Positions 32,499-41,488 of a DNA stretch of 45,362 nucleotides are shown here, in pieces. The DNA is taken from contig JAUCBJ010000079.1 in NCBI GenBank assembly GCA_032718475.1, forward strand, positions 1 to 45,362, given 5' to 3'. Each line of letters starts with the position of its first letter. Position 1 is the first letter of the stretch. This DNA is from Nemertoderma westbladi (lineage: Eukaryota > Xenacoelomorpha > Nemertodermatida > Nemertodermatidae). The notes under the pieces are model-generated. The model was not told where the DNA came from, ran no database searches, and saw only the letters and a list, made by a program, of their open reading frames with translations. The position numbers and the translations under genes are program-made.

Positions 32499-32692
32499 GT
32501 GCAATATTTATTATTTTTAGAACATTACCTATGTTTGCTACAAAAATTTCATTAAGTTAGATAATGCAGTATATAGCCGCTAAATCATGAAAGCGCATGA
32601 AATAATCTGTTTATTGCTGTGTTTTTATTGGTTGGAATTGGAACCTACTCATATGATTGGATGCTTTCCCGTGATAGGAGTGGGGCAATTTC

Positions 32693-32699
32693 TATAAAA
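32693..32699 (+). promoter_or_regulatory. TATA box of BEL-3 LTR
   Basis: TATAAAA about 30 bp upstream of TTCAGTGTG, a plausible initiator, and about 1 kb upstream of the gag ATG. An inverted CCAAT (ATTGG) lies at 32628. Confidence 0.55.
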
Positions 32700-32828
32700 G
32701 CCGATGTTCTTAGTCGTTTAATTCAGTGTGCTCTTGTTGGGTTTGCGAGACAGTAATCCCAGCAAAAGTTGTTTTACCGTTTTTTGGTCCGCCCAAATCA
32801 CGGTAGATAGTTTTAATCTGTAAGCTTA

Positions 32829-32834
32829 AATAAA
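32829..32834 (+). terminator. Polyadenylation signal in BEL-3 LTR
   Basis: AATAAA about 105 bp after the proposed start site, consistent with an R-region polyadenylation signal. Confidence 0.4.
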
Positions 32835-32880
32835 GTACAGTAGTAAGCTATCTACCGTACCGTGTCAGTATATGTGTATA

Positions 32881-33688
32881 CTACAATCACCGTCTGCAGA
32901 TAATTAAGGAGCAATATATATAGTTGCAATAAATACGGAGCATTCGGCGTTTTGTTAATTATTGTAGGGGGATCTTTAAACGCGTCAGAAGCATTTGTCG
33001 GATAACATAAGGACAAGCCCAATAAAAGAACACACTCCATATGTCGGTGTTCGCTATACCGCACAGAAAGTAAAACAACTTTTTGGTTTTATTAAATTGG
33101 AAAACGAAGGTGTTTTTACTATTAGTTAAATTGTTGCACAATTTTACAAAAAACACATAAAATCGTATTTTTAACAAATATTTATTGTTGAATTTAATAT
33201 TAGTAATTTTAATATAAGTAACAGAAATTTATTGAAAATGGCCAGGTTGAACTTAGAATTAACTGAGCCATATTAGTCATACAGTTTAGTTATACAAATA
33301 TAAGCAATATATGGTACAGTAGAACAGGTGACAGGGTTGAACAAAGCTTTCAGCTCGGTTACAATTTATTGAACAATACGGCCAATATAGCGAGCTAGTG
33401 GATATCTTCCCACATTCAGCTAATATTAATTGAGATAAAACAAGCATTAATTTATTGTCATACGCATTACAAATTAATTTATTGTTACATAATATACAGT
33501 AGGATAAAAGTACATTAAATAAATAGTTGCACAATATTTCTCTATGTACATTGCACTGTACAGTGGCCTTGTTGAGCAAAGTCTTAGCTAAGCCATGTCA
33601 TTATCCATTGCGAGCCACAGTATATAGGCTACCAGTAACAGAGTATTTCACTACAGGCTAGCTCTGCAAAATAAATTAAATATAAAAA
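32881..33688 (+). other. BEL-3 leader, no gene seen
   Basis: About 800 bp between the LTR and the gag ATG. AT-rich. A TTGTTGAGCAAAG-type near-repeat occurs around 33330 and 33570. No primer-binding site recognised. Confidence 0.4.
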
Positions 33689-35362
33689 ATGGCAGAGAGG
33701 AACACACGCACAAGTTCAACTGAACCGAATATTGCGCCAGAGCAACGCGACATAGATAGTCGTTCATCTTTAATGAATTCCGAGCCTTCGCAGTTCGCAG
33801 GATTTTCTTCTCCTTTCATTGAGGAATTTCCGGAACCTTCAGAAATTAACCATTTGTTAAATCTTCGGGAAAGCCCTCCTGTAGGAGTACAAACGCCTAA
33901 CTCTGATTCTCAAAATGGAATTCACCCTATATGGGAACCAACCCCAGGCAGAATTACAGCACAAACGTCGACAGTCTGGAGCACTGAGGCACATGCACCT
34001 TCAGTTAGCCTAAGTTTGAACGAAAACTCCAATGTGTCTTTTCCGAATATCCCAAATGGAAACCTAGGTAATATAGAACAACTCGTTCGAAATAGTTCCA
34101 GGAATATATATCCATGGTGTGTATCTTCACCCACATATAATTCAGGATGGGATAATTTAGTTTATCAACAACACCAGAACCCTCAATTAAGATCTCAGCC
34201 TGAAGTTCATATTCCCCTGGTAGGCCTACTGACACATCCGCATTCCGACAATTTAGCCCCAGTATATTCGTCGGGAACACCAGTTGTAAGGCCCAGAACC
34301 CCGACACTATATTCTTCTGTGCCAAACGAGAAATTCCACACTCCAGGTGTTAGGACTGATACCATAGCTCAACAATCAAATGTAGTCAGTTTTTCTCCGT
34401 CCCACTGCAATATGCCTACTGCTACCGGTCCACTGTGGTATGAAACAGCAGAATGCATGAGCTATAAGGATGTTGTTTCCGTTTCCAAGGTTACAAATAA
34501 CCCATCAGCTGATTTGAATAATGTGGGGAATCTTGAGGGCCGATCAGCGAAACAACACTTCCTTCAAATTATTAATGAAATTTATGGTTTAAATGAGTGC
34601 CACAAAGAGAGCATGACATCAGGATGTCATAATTCAATAATCAAGGCTCAATTAGAGCAGTTTGTAAGGCTGGAGATATCTTTAGAAAAATCTTACAGTA
34701 ATGCAATAGCAGAGTGTTTGGCAGCACCTGAGAGTCATAGAAATCCTGAAGATAGCCCCGCATTTCTAACCAAACTTGCACAGCAAACAATGGACGCATG
34801 TGAAACAGCGCTAAAAAACGTCAATGCAAGACTGGAGAATTTGAAATTACATTCTCGACAATGTTCGGATTCGGAGGATGCAAAATGGTTGAAAGGTGAC
34901 CTTCAAACCAATTTCAATAATCGTAAATATAATCAAGAACCATCAATACATTATGAAGAAAGAGCATATAGGAACTCCAACATAGTACGGCCACCAGTAC
35001 ACAATCAAATGGAGTCCCCTACTTATTACTGGAACCATAATAATGGCCCCAGAGGATGGCAACGGGCAAATTATAATCAAACCAGTAGGGGTGGAAGAAG
35101 TTCTGTAGATAATCGAGCAAAATTTGGGTTACCAGCAAATAATTATCAAGAAGTTAAGGCACCAGTGCGTCAACATACAGCCTACAATAATCAAACCCAA
35201 AGACCAAATTATAATACAAACGCAGGATTTGATCCATACCAAAGAGAACCAAACCCTAGGCTAGATGTAAGAACACAAAGGTATCACCCAACAATGCTGC
35301 CCAACTCAAGTAATGGCCCATTAGATGTATGTCGAGGAAATAGCGAGCAAGATTCCTCCTAA
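33689..35362 (+). CDS. BEL-3 gag N-terminal protein
   Basis: 557-codon frame starting MAERNTRTSS. Pro/Ser-rich N-terminal region, a helical coiled-coil-like segment (about 290-400: NEIYGLNECHK to ALKNVNARLENL), then an Asn/Gln/Arg-rich basic stretch to the end. The DUF1759 capsid core found in BEL-2 is absent: the frame ends where the next ORF begins with the very end of a capsid region. The two frames overlap by 38 nt with a +1 relation. Either this is a gag/pol frameshift site or, more likely, a deletion has removed the capsid core and shifted the frame. It encodes the structural polyprotein of the element, probably not functional alone. Confidence 0.75.
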   Translation: MAERNTRTSSTEPNIAPEQRDIDSRSSLMNSEPSQFAGFSSPFIEEFPEPSEINHLLNLRESPPVGVQTPNSDSQNGIHPIWEPTPGRITAQTSTVWSTEAHAPSVSLSLNENSNVSFPNIPNGNLGNIEQLVRNSSRNIYPWCVSSPTYNSGWDNLVYQQHQNPQLRSQPEVHIPLVGLLTHPHSDNLAPVYSSGTPVVRPRTPTLYSSVPNEKFHTPGVRTDTIAQQSNVVSFSPSHCNMPTATGPLWYETAECMSYKDVVSVSKVTNNPSADLNNVGNLEGRSAKQHFLQIINEIYGLNECHKESMTSGCHNSIIKAQLEQFVRLEISLEKSYSNAIAECLAAPESHRNPEDSPAFLTKLAQQTMDACETALKNVNARLENLKLHSRQCSDSEDAKWLKGDLQTNFNNRKYNQEPSIHYEERAYRNSNIVRPPVHNQMESPTYYWNHNNGPRGWQRANYNQTSRGGRSSVDNRAKFGLPANNYQEVKAPVRQHTAYNNQTQRPNYNTNAGFDPYQREPNPRLDVRTQRYHPTMLPNSSNGPLDVCRGNSEQDSS

Positions 35363-37295
35363 GTTTCATGATAGGTGGTTAAGAGAGGTTGACAGAAGGG
35401 AGAAATTAGGAGAGTATCCGAGTATGGTTGATTTTGCTGATTGGATTCGCAAGGAAGCCCGCGTAATTAATTCATCTTCCGCTAAGTCATATAGGTCGAA
35501 GACAGAAAACTCATCCTCATATGCCAAAGATTCTTCAAAACGAAGTTCCAAAGATTCTTCCAGCACAAAAAAGCTGTCAATTTTGGCAACAGGAATTAAT
35601 AAAGATGAGGTTGTTGTAAAGAAATCAACAGTCAAATATAAATGCATTTTGTGCAAAACACAAGAACATGAAATACTAGAATGCCCAACTCATTCAAAAT
35701 TGTCGCCAACAGAAAGAAGGAATCTAATTGCAAAACAAGGTCGTTGTTTTCGGTGCTTATGCAAAGGACATGGATATGACAATTGTAGATGGCGTTGGGG
35801 CTGTAAAAAATGTGGAAGTATAGCACATCATGTCTTTATTCACGGAGCTGCACCCGCAGAAATGAAAGGAGACACAAAAATACATGTGCAGGGTGTTAAT
35901 TATTCGGAAATAAGTGATGAAGTCAATGAATTAGATGAAGAGCTAAACGTTGTACAATATGATTCACGCAGTGATGATGAGTTGGAGACAGCTGTATTTT
36001 CAACACTTCTCCATAATCACTGTCAAGATAAGGTCTTGTTACGAATTGTTCCTGTGTTGTTGCATGGAAGTGGCCAGTGTACTATCTCAACTTTAGCTCT
36101 TCTTGACAATGCATCTGAAGGAAGCTTTATTGATCAACATGTTGGTGAAAAACTAGGATTATCAGGGAAGGAGCAAAAGCTAAAGGTGAAGACTGTTAAT
36201 GATCCTGCTGGTCATAGTGTTACATTGAAAAGAGTTGCATTTAGAGTCCAGTCTACTTCGTCAGTTGATTATCCTTATAGCCAAATCATGAGAAGTGTTT
36301 TCATGGTACCTGAATTAAACATACACTATTATAAGGATGGTAGGAAGCAATGGCAATCATCTCCAGTTCTATCACGCTTACAATATCCAAACTTTGATGT
36401 AGATATTCCAAGGGTTACAGTGCTTATTGGGCAGGACAATTCGCAATGTCTCAGAGAATGTGATTCGTATTATCCATCAGAATCAGATTGTATTCCACAT
36501 GCTATTAAATCTGTTTTTGGATGGACTATTGAAGGACCATTACCATCCTACATCGACAATTCCGATAAATTAGACTTCTTAACACGTAATGTTAACTTTG
36601 CTAATGTCGATTTCCTGTTTTTGGATAAAAATGAATCAGAAGCCCTCTGTGAAAACTTGGTTGATCACTACTTTCATTTGGAAACAGAAGGACTTACATC
36701 CCAAAAGGAAGGTCTGTCTGTGGAAGATGTTAGGTCTCAGGAGATACTGGATAGTACAGGAAAATTGTTGGACAATAATCATTACCAGGTTGGATTATTG
36801 TGGAAGGATAAGTCCCAGCCTTTGATTAACAATAGGTGTCTGGCAGAGAAAAGACTTCAACAGCTCAAGATAAGGTTAAATAAATTTCCTGCTTTTCACA
36901 AGTTATACCAAGACAAGATTAACCATTATTTGAATAAGGGGTATGCAAAGAAGCTATCTAAAGATGAAGCTGTTGAAAATGAAAGATCTTATTATCTACC
37001 CACACACTTTGTAGAGTGTCCACACAAACCAGGAAAAATTCGGGTTGTACATGATGCTAAGGCTACTTATCGTGGGATGTCGTTAAATAGGCTATTGATG
37101 GATGGGCCAAATATTTACAATACTATCGTTGGAGTGCTAATTCGTTTCCGCCAACATCAAGTTGCATTTGCTGCCGATATCACCGAAATGTTCTACCAGG
37201 TACACACTTCGCCAGAAGATTCGGAATCCTTACGCATACTTTGGTATGAAGGAAATGAAGACCCTGGTCCACAAACTAAAACTATGATGTATTGA
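35325..37295 (+). CDS. BEL-3 gag end, zinc knuckles, protease and RT N-terminal half
   Basis: 656 codons. Residues 1-50 match the end of BEL capsid regions (IASKIPPKFHDRW). Zinc knuckles follow at 107-163 (CILC...EC, CFRC...NC, CKKC), then a DUF1758 protease with LLDNASEGSF (D261, unusual N-A in place of S-G or T-G), IGQD and FGWTIEGPL. The Peptidase_A17 linker and the RT start include VHDAKATYRGMSLN and AADITEMFYQV with the first catalytic Asp. The frame ends at 37295, where a one-base loss near 37284 breaks RT. Polyprotein that would be cleaved by its own protease. Confidence 0.88.
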   Translation: MYVEEIASKIPPKFHDRWLREVDRREKLGEYPSMVDFADWIRKEARVINSSSAKSYRSKTENSSSYAKDSSKRSSKDSSSTKKLSILATGINKDEVVVKKSTVKYKCILCKTQEHEILECPTHSKLSPTERRNLIAKQGRCFRCLCKGHGYDNCRWRWGCKKCGSIAHHVFIHGAAPAEMKGDTKIHVQGVNYSEISDEVNELDEELNVVQYDSRSDDELETAVFSTLLHNHCQDKVLLRIVPVLLHGSGQCTISTLALLDNASEGSFIDQHVGEKLGLSGKEQKLKVKTVNDPAGHSVTLKRVAFRVQSTSSVDYPYSQIMRSVFMVPELNIHYYKDGRKQWQSSPVLSRLQYPNFDVDIPRVTVLIGQDNSQCLRECDSYYPSESDCIPHAIKSVFGWTIEGPLPSYIDNSDKLDFLTRNVNFANVDFLFLDKNESEALCENLVDHYFHLETEGLTSQKEGLSVEDVRSQEILDSTGKLLDNNHYQVGLLWKDKSQPLINNRCLAEKRLQQLKIRLNKFPAFHKLYQDKINHYLNKGYAKKLSKDEAVENERSYYLPTHFVECPHKPGKIRVVHDAKATYRGMSLNRLLMDGPNIYNTIVGVLIRFRQHQVAFAADITEMFYQVHTSPEDSESLRILWYEGNEDPGPQTKTMMY

Positions 37296-39460
37296 AAATG
37301 TTGGTATGGCCATTTGGAATTCGCCCAGCTCCATGTGCATCAACATATATCTTACGAAGATGTGGTAGAGACAACATGCATCAGTTTTCTCCTCAAGTTC
37401 TACAGACAATTGAAAGAGATTTTTATATAGATGACCTATTAAAATCAGTTAAACAGGTGAAAGAGGCTGTAAACCTTGCTCTGGAGGTAATTGAGTGTTT
37501 AAAGCTGGGAGGATTTGAACTATGTAAATTCACAAGCAACAGCAAAGAATTCCTGAGGCATATTTCATCTGAAAAACGGGCACATCAAAATGTAGATCTG
37601 GATATGGAAGACTTGCCTATCTCTCGAGCTTTAGGAATTTACTGGAATGTAGAAGCAGATATGTTAGGTTTTAAGAGTGTCATGAAAACAGCGCAATCTA
37701 CTACCAAACGGGGTTGTTTGTCTGTCCTGAACTCGGTTTATGACCCTTTAGGTTTTATTGGCCCAGTAACTCTGGTTGGGAAATTGCTCTTGAAAGAAAT
37801 GTGGCTAGAGGGCTTTTCATGGGACCAACCTATCTCAGATAAATTAGATACTCGTTGGAATAATTGGGTTTCCCAGTTGCAACACCTATCTAAACTTCAA
37901 ATCCCCAGGGCATATTTTACTAACTCACATGAAGATGGTATATATGAACTGCATACTTTCTGCGATGCTTCTAATAATGGCTATGGTGCAGTTATGTATT
38001 TAAGGAAATCTTGGGTAACAGATGGTTGCACAAATGTAGACTCATGTTTTCTTATTTCAAAAAACAGAGCATCTCCTGCAAATCCAGTAACTATACCAAG
38101 AATGGAACTTCTTGGTGCCTTAATGGCAGTAAGGCTGCATAATCAAATAAAGGATGAACTCGATATAGACATCAGGGAGTCCCATTTTTGGACTGACTCT
38201 GAAACTGTCTTGAAATATTTAGCGAATCCAAGCAAACGTTTCAAGGTATTTGTATCTACTCGTCTTTTTGAGATCCGTGAAAGTACCACTATTGAACAGT
38301 GGCATCATTGCAGTGGTTCAGATAACCCCGCAGATGATTTGAGCAGAGGCATCTCAGTAGACAAGTTAGTAAACAATGAACATTGGCTCAAAGGGCCGAG
38401 CTGGATGCTAGTAGATAAAAGTTGGTATGATCTGGATGGGGTATCTGTTGATGTCCATGCTACAGAGATTGAAAAGGATGATAAGATCGATCCTCTAACC
38501 AAGATTACAGATTATTTTTCAGAATGGTTCCCCATTGTTAACACAGTAGCTTGGCTATTACGAATAAGAGGGTATCTCAGAGCTAGGATAAAGGGGGGCC
38601 CGACCTCCCAATTCCAGAATTCCTTGCAGGTTCAGGATATTCAGGAGGCAGAATGTCTTACTTTGAAACATGTTCAGAGGGCATACTTCCCAGAGGAATT
38701 ACAACATCTAGCAAAGGGAAATTCAGTTAGAAATAAAAGCACACTTTATAAATATTCTCCATTCCTCGATAATAAAGGACTCATTCGTCAAGGCTCCCGT
38801 TTGACTGAATCTAATTTAGATTATGATGCCAAATATCCTATTATAATACCAAAGAACTTACATGTCGGTCGCGTTATCATACGTGAGGCTCACATCCAAG
38901 CAGCGCACAGAGGGTTAGATCATGTTCTGACTGAAGTACGAAAAAGGTTCTGCATTCTTGGAGACAGACCAACAGCAAGGAGAATTTGCAACAGCTGTAT
39001 AACATGTAAGAAGATAGATGCTGTAAAAGCAAGACAAATAATGGCACCCTTACCAGAAGATCGAGTCACATTCGGCCCACCATTTTCAGTAGTTGGGGTT
39101 GATTATTTTGGACCCATCTCTGTAAGACAGGGTAGAAACTATATAAAGCACTGGGGTGTAGTTTTTATTTGTATGAAAACTTTGGCAGTGTACTTGGATG
39201 TCGTGGATTCTTGTAACAAATGGGCATGTCTCAATATATTGCGCAGGTTTTGTAGCCGACATGGACAGGTGCGAAAGATAATATCAGATAATGGGACCTG
39301 CTTTAAGGGGGCTGATACAGAACTGAAAGCCTTAGTGAAGAAGTGGCAAGGTCTGGAAGTACAGCAGTACGCATTAAAAAGAAATCTAGAATGGAAATTT
39401 CAACCTCCAACAGCAGCCCATATGTCTGGAATTTGGGAAAGAATGGTGCGATCTGTCTAG
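37292..39460 (+). CDS. BEL-3 RT C-terminal half, RNase H and integrase
   Basis: 722 codons in a -1 frame relative to the previous ORF, joined by the indel at about 37284. Contains FGIRPAPCAS, the catalytic YIDDLL (about 48-53), the BEL-type segment DPLGFIGPV, RNase H with FCDASNNGYGAV, MELLGA and WTDSETVL, and WHHCSGSDNPADDLSRG. Integrase follows with an HHCC zinc finger (AHRGLDHV...CNSCITCKK) and the DDE core: VGVDYFGP, ISDNGTCFKG, then HMSGIWERM. An in-frame TAG at 39458-39460 splits off the last part. The first ATG is internal, so this is not an independent gene. Confidence 0.9.
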   Translation: MKMLVWPFGIRPAPCASTYILRRCGRDNMHQFSPQVLQTIERDFYIDDLLKSVKQVKEAVNLALEVIECLKLGGFELCKFTSNSKEFLRHISSEKRAHQNVDLDMEDLPISRALGIYWNVEADMLGFKSVMKTAQSTTKRGCLSVLNSVYDPLGFIGPVTLVGKLLLKEMWLEGFSWDQPISDKLDTRWNNWVSQLQHLSKLQIPRAYFTNSHEDGIYELHTFCDASNNGYGAVMYLRKSWVTDGCTNVDSCFLISKNRASPANPVTIPRMELLGALMAVRLHNQIKDELDIDIRESHFWTDSETVLKYLANPSKRFKVFVSTRLFEIRESTTIEQWHHCSGSDNPADDLSRGISVDKLVNNEHWLKGPSWMLVDKSWYDLDGVSVDVHATEIEKDDKIDPLTKITDYFSEWFPIVNTVAWLLRIRGYLRARIKGGPTSQFQNSLQVQDIQEAECLTLKHVQRAYFPEELQHLAKGNSVRNKSTLYKYSPFLDNKGLIRQGSRLTESNLDYDAKYPIIIPKNLHVGRVIIREAHIQAAHRGLDHVLTEVRKRFCILGDRPTARRICNSCITCKKIDAVKARQIMAPLPEDRVTFGPPFSVVGVDYFGPISVRQGRNYIKHWGVVFICMKTLAVYLDVVDSCNKWACLNILRRFCSRHGQVRKIISDNGTCFKGADTELKALVKKWQGLEVQQYALKRNLEWKFQPPTAAHMSGIWERMVRSV

Positions 39461-39466
39461 AGGGCA

Positions 39467-39979
39467 TTGGCTGTGAGTGTCAATAGCCAAAAGTTATCTT
39501 ACGATGTTTTGAGAACATCACTTTGTGAAATAGAAGGTATCCTAAATAATCGACCTTTGTGTGGGGTGTCAGATGAACCACAGAGTGCTGAACCACTTAC
39601 ACCTAGTCACTTTATTGGACCAAACACAATGGATGAGTATCCAGATGAGGAATTTACAGAGATCGATTTACTGAAGAGAAACTCATTTCGCAAAGCTCAA
39701 GCGTTGTCAAAGAAATTCAAAAGGAGATGGATGACAGAATTTCTTCCAACTTTACGCAGCCGCCAGAAGTGGTTGAAACCTCAGCCAAACTTAGGGATAA
39801 ATGATTTAGTGCTTATTATTGATGAATCCATTGCTAAATGTGTCTGGCGAATGGGTCGAGTTGACAAAGTGTTCCCAGGAAGTGACGGCTATGTTAGGGT
39901 AGTCAATGTGAAGGTAAAAGATGGCAAAGTACTAAAACGTCCTGTCACAAAGCTGTGCCTTATTGACAAAGCACTATAA
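39467..39979 (+). CDS. BEL-3 integrase C-terminal domain (DUF5641)
   Basis: 170 codons in the same frame as the preceding ORF, separated only by the TAG at 39458. Starts with the helix after the DDE core (CEIEGILNNRPL, LTPSHFIG). It then carries the KKFKRRWMTEFLPTL and LVLIIDESIAKCVWRMGRV motifs of the DUF5641 domain that closes BEL/Pao pol. Ends with TAA at 39979. One base change explains the break, so decay is recent. Confidence 0.88.
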   Translation: MAVSVNSQKLSYDVLRTSLCEIEGILNNRPLCGVSDEPQSAEPLTPSHFIGPNTMDEYPDEEFTEIDLLKRNSFRKAQALSKKFKRRWMTEFLPTLRSRQKWLKPQPNLGINDLVLIIDESIAKCVWRMGRVDKVFPGSDGYVRVVNVKVKDGKVLKRPVTKLCLIDKAL

Positions 39980-40163
39980 GTCACAAATCATACATCACAT
40001 AAACTCAATATTATGTAGTGTAGTGTGTAATGAAAGCATATACTGTACTATATGTTAGGCGAATAATATTTATACTGTACAACTTATATACTGTAGGTCT
40101 ATATTTTGTCATTCACTCATATCTTAACTTAAGAATAAGAATAGTGATCCTTTGCCAAAGGTA
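39980..40163 (+). other. Spacer between BEL-3 pol and accessory ORF
   Basis: 184 bp, AT-rich, no splice site or promoter that I can defend. How the third ORF would be expressed is not visible. Confidence 0.4.
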
Positions 40164-41102
40164 ATGGATCTCAACAACAACTGTGGACCACCTTGTGGCA
40201 ATGAGGATAATTACTATCTTCGGAGTCCAAACTGGAAAGTATTTTTGGGATACCCTTCCAGTCCGGGAACACCAGGTATTCGAGACGAAAATGATGATCC
40301 TGTGGTGATTGACCTTTTACCCACTGAAGAGGAGAGAGAGATTTTGGGGTCTCTACCACTTCCGCTACCACCACCGATACAGCGAGAGGAACAAATAAGA
40401 AAAAATCCCGGAGATCTCTATTGGCGATTAAACCAGGAGCCATACAAAGCGCGATACATTGCAACATATGATAATTGGTATCAAACACCTTTTGCGAGGC
40501 CTCCAGAAATACCTATTTCGATTGGATATATTGTATTGTCAAAGCAAGCTACTCCTGGTTGCTTTTCATGCGGACTGGCCACTTGTCCGATTGCCCAGAC
40601 ACGGTGGGTGGAGAAGCTGGGTCCTCGCAAATGTCAGCTACGCAAAGCATTCGCATATTGCGAATACTGTGGTATAGCAGGATCGCACCTTATACATACC
40701 TGCCCTCAACTTCTTAACCGCTGTGTTAAATGCGGGTGTCGTGGACATGGACTGCATGAATGCACCTACCAGGAGAGTGAAATGAAGAAGTATCTTATGA
40801 AGTTCGAACAAGCGGCTTGCATTAGCTCTGTGCTAATAAACCGTAATAAAAGATACGATTGCGATCCATTGGCGATAGCTTTAGGTTTTTTTCCTATTCC
40901 ATTTCGGATGAAGTGCGACGGAACACTCAAGAACCGGGAATTTACCTATGATGATTTGGTGGGGGCTTCACTCCATAAGTCAGTATCTTATGTGCTGAAC
41001 TTCCTAAATCGTTTTGGGAGGGAACCACAGGGGCATCACATGCTCTTAGAAATACTGCAGTCTCGCAATTGCAAGGGCTGCAAACTCTGCCAGCCTACTT
41101 AA
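40164..41102 (+). CDS. BEL-3 accessory zinc-knuckle protein downstream of pol
   Basis: Intact 312-codon frame from ATG at 40164 (an in-frame TTG lies 12 bp earlier). N-terminal ~130 residues are Pro-rich and acidic (LPLPLPPPIQREEQ). Then comes CFSCGLATC, two knuckles CX2CX5HX4C-PQ-x4-CX2CX4HX4C (about 172-205), an alpha-helical region with FFPIPFRMKCDG, and a C-terminal CKGCKLC. No signal peptide or membrane segment, so not an envelope protein. Knuckle spacing and the CPQ linker match the decayed BEL-1 ORF at 1-2171, and the regions after the knuckles align in register. Both lie last in their element. CCHC knuckles usually bind nucleic acid, so I infer a nucleocapsid- or chaperone-like role. 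It is intact while pol has two lesions. Confidence 0.8.
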   Translation: MDLNNNCGPPCGNEDNYYLRSPNWKVFLGYPSSPGTPGIRDENDDPVVIDLLPTEEEREILGSLPLPLPPPIQREEQIRKNPGDLYWRLNQEPYKARYIATYDNWYQTPFARPPEIPISIGYIVLSKQATPGCFSCGLATCPIAQTRWVEKLGPRKCQLRKAFAYCEYCGIAGSHLIHTCPQLLNRCVKCGCRGHGLHECTYQESEMKKYLMKFEQAACISSVLINRNKRYDCDPLAIALGFFPIPFRMKCDGTLKNREFTYDDLVGASLHKSVSYVLNFLNRFGREPQGHHMLLEILQSRNCKGCKLCQPT

Positions 41103-41488
41103 GAAAATAATTGACTCTGGAAACTTTAAATATTTCAGCTTAGTATGTACGTATATGGTGGATGGAGATAAACATTGAGATAATATTGTATTCTTTGTGT
41201 ATAATTGTAATAACTATTGCGTATCTATACTGTGTATCTATATCTGTGTATCTATCTGTCTATACTGTGTATCATATAAACTATCAATTACATTAATTTG
41301 TGCATCATCATATAAACTATTAATTTGTCAGGCCGTAATGAATTGATGATATTTGGTTTTACTGTATACTGTACCTGGTTTTACTATCTAAATGATATTG
41401 TTAGTGTTGTTTATATATATTTTTTGCAATCTACAACCGCCTTGTTATAATATTATATATAATATATTATAATATATTATATACCCCA
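41103..41488 (+). other. BEL-3 3' region and AT palindrome
   Basis: Short TATCTATACTGTG-type near-repeats (41220-41275), a duplicated CATATAAACTAT motif, then a run of TATAATATAT (41449-41488). No LTR similarity to 32499-32880. The junction with BEL-4 falls inside the AT run, a likely site of breakage or assembly error. Confidence 0.5.

Larger units (their letters stand above)
32499..32880 (+). repeat. BEL-3 5' LTR (end approximate)
   Basis: Starts TGTGCAAT next to BEL-4 gag sequence and contains a TATA box (32693), a likely start site near 32724 and AATAAA (32829), the U3-R layout of an LTR. The 3' boundary is a guess since no second copy is available. Confidence 0.5.
32499..41460 (+). mobile_element. 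BEL-3: near-complete BEL/Pao retrotransposon lacking a visible 3' LTR
   Basis: + strand order: promoter-bearing LTR-like start, leader, gag (33689), protease/RT (35325), RT/RNase H/integrase (37292, 39467), accessory zinc-knuckle ORF (40164). Flanked on both sides by parts of BEL-4 on the other strand. The left border is set at TGTGCA (32499), just where BEL-4 coding similarity ends. The right border falls in an AT palindrome (41449-41488). I found no copy of the 5' LTR at the right end and no target duplication, so the 3' end is truncated or rearranged. Confidence 0.8.

Noticed and set aside
35325-35362. Programmed +1 frameshift between BEL-3 gag and pol
   Set aside because: The capsid core is missing at exactly this place, so a deletion with frame change explains the overlap better. 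I see no clear slippery sequence.
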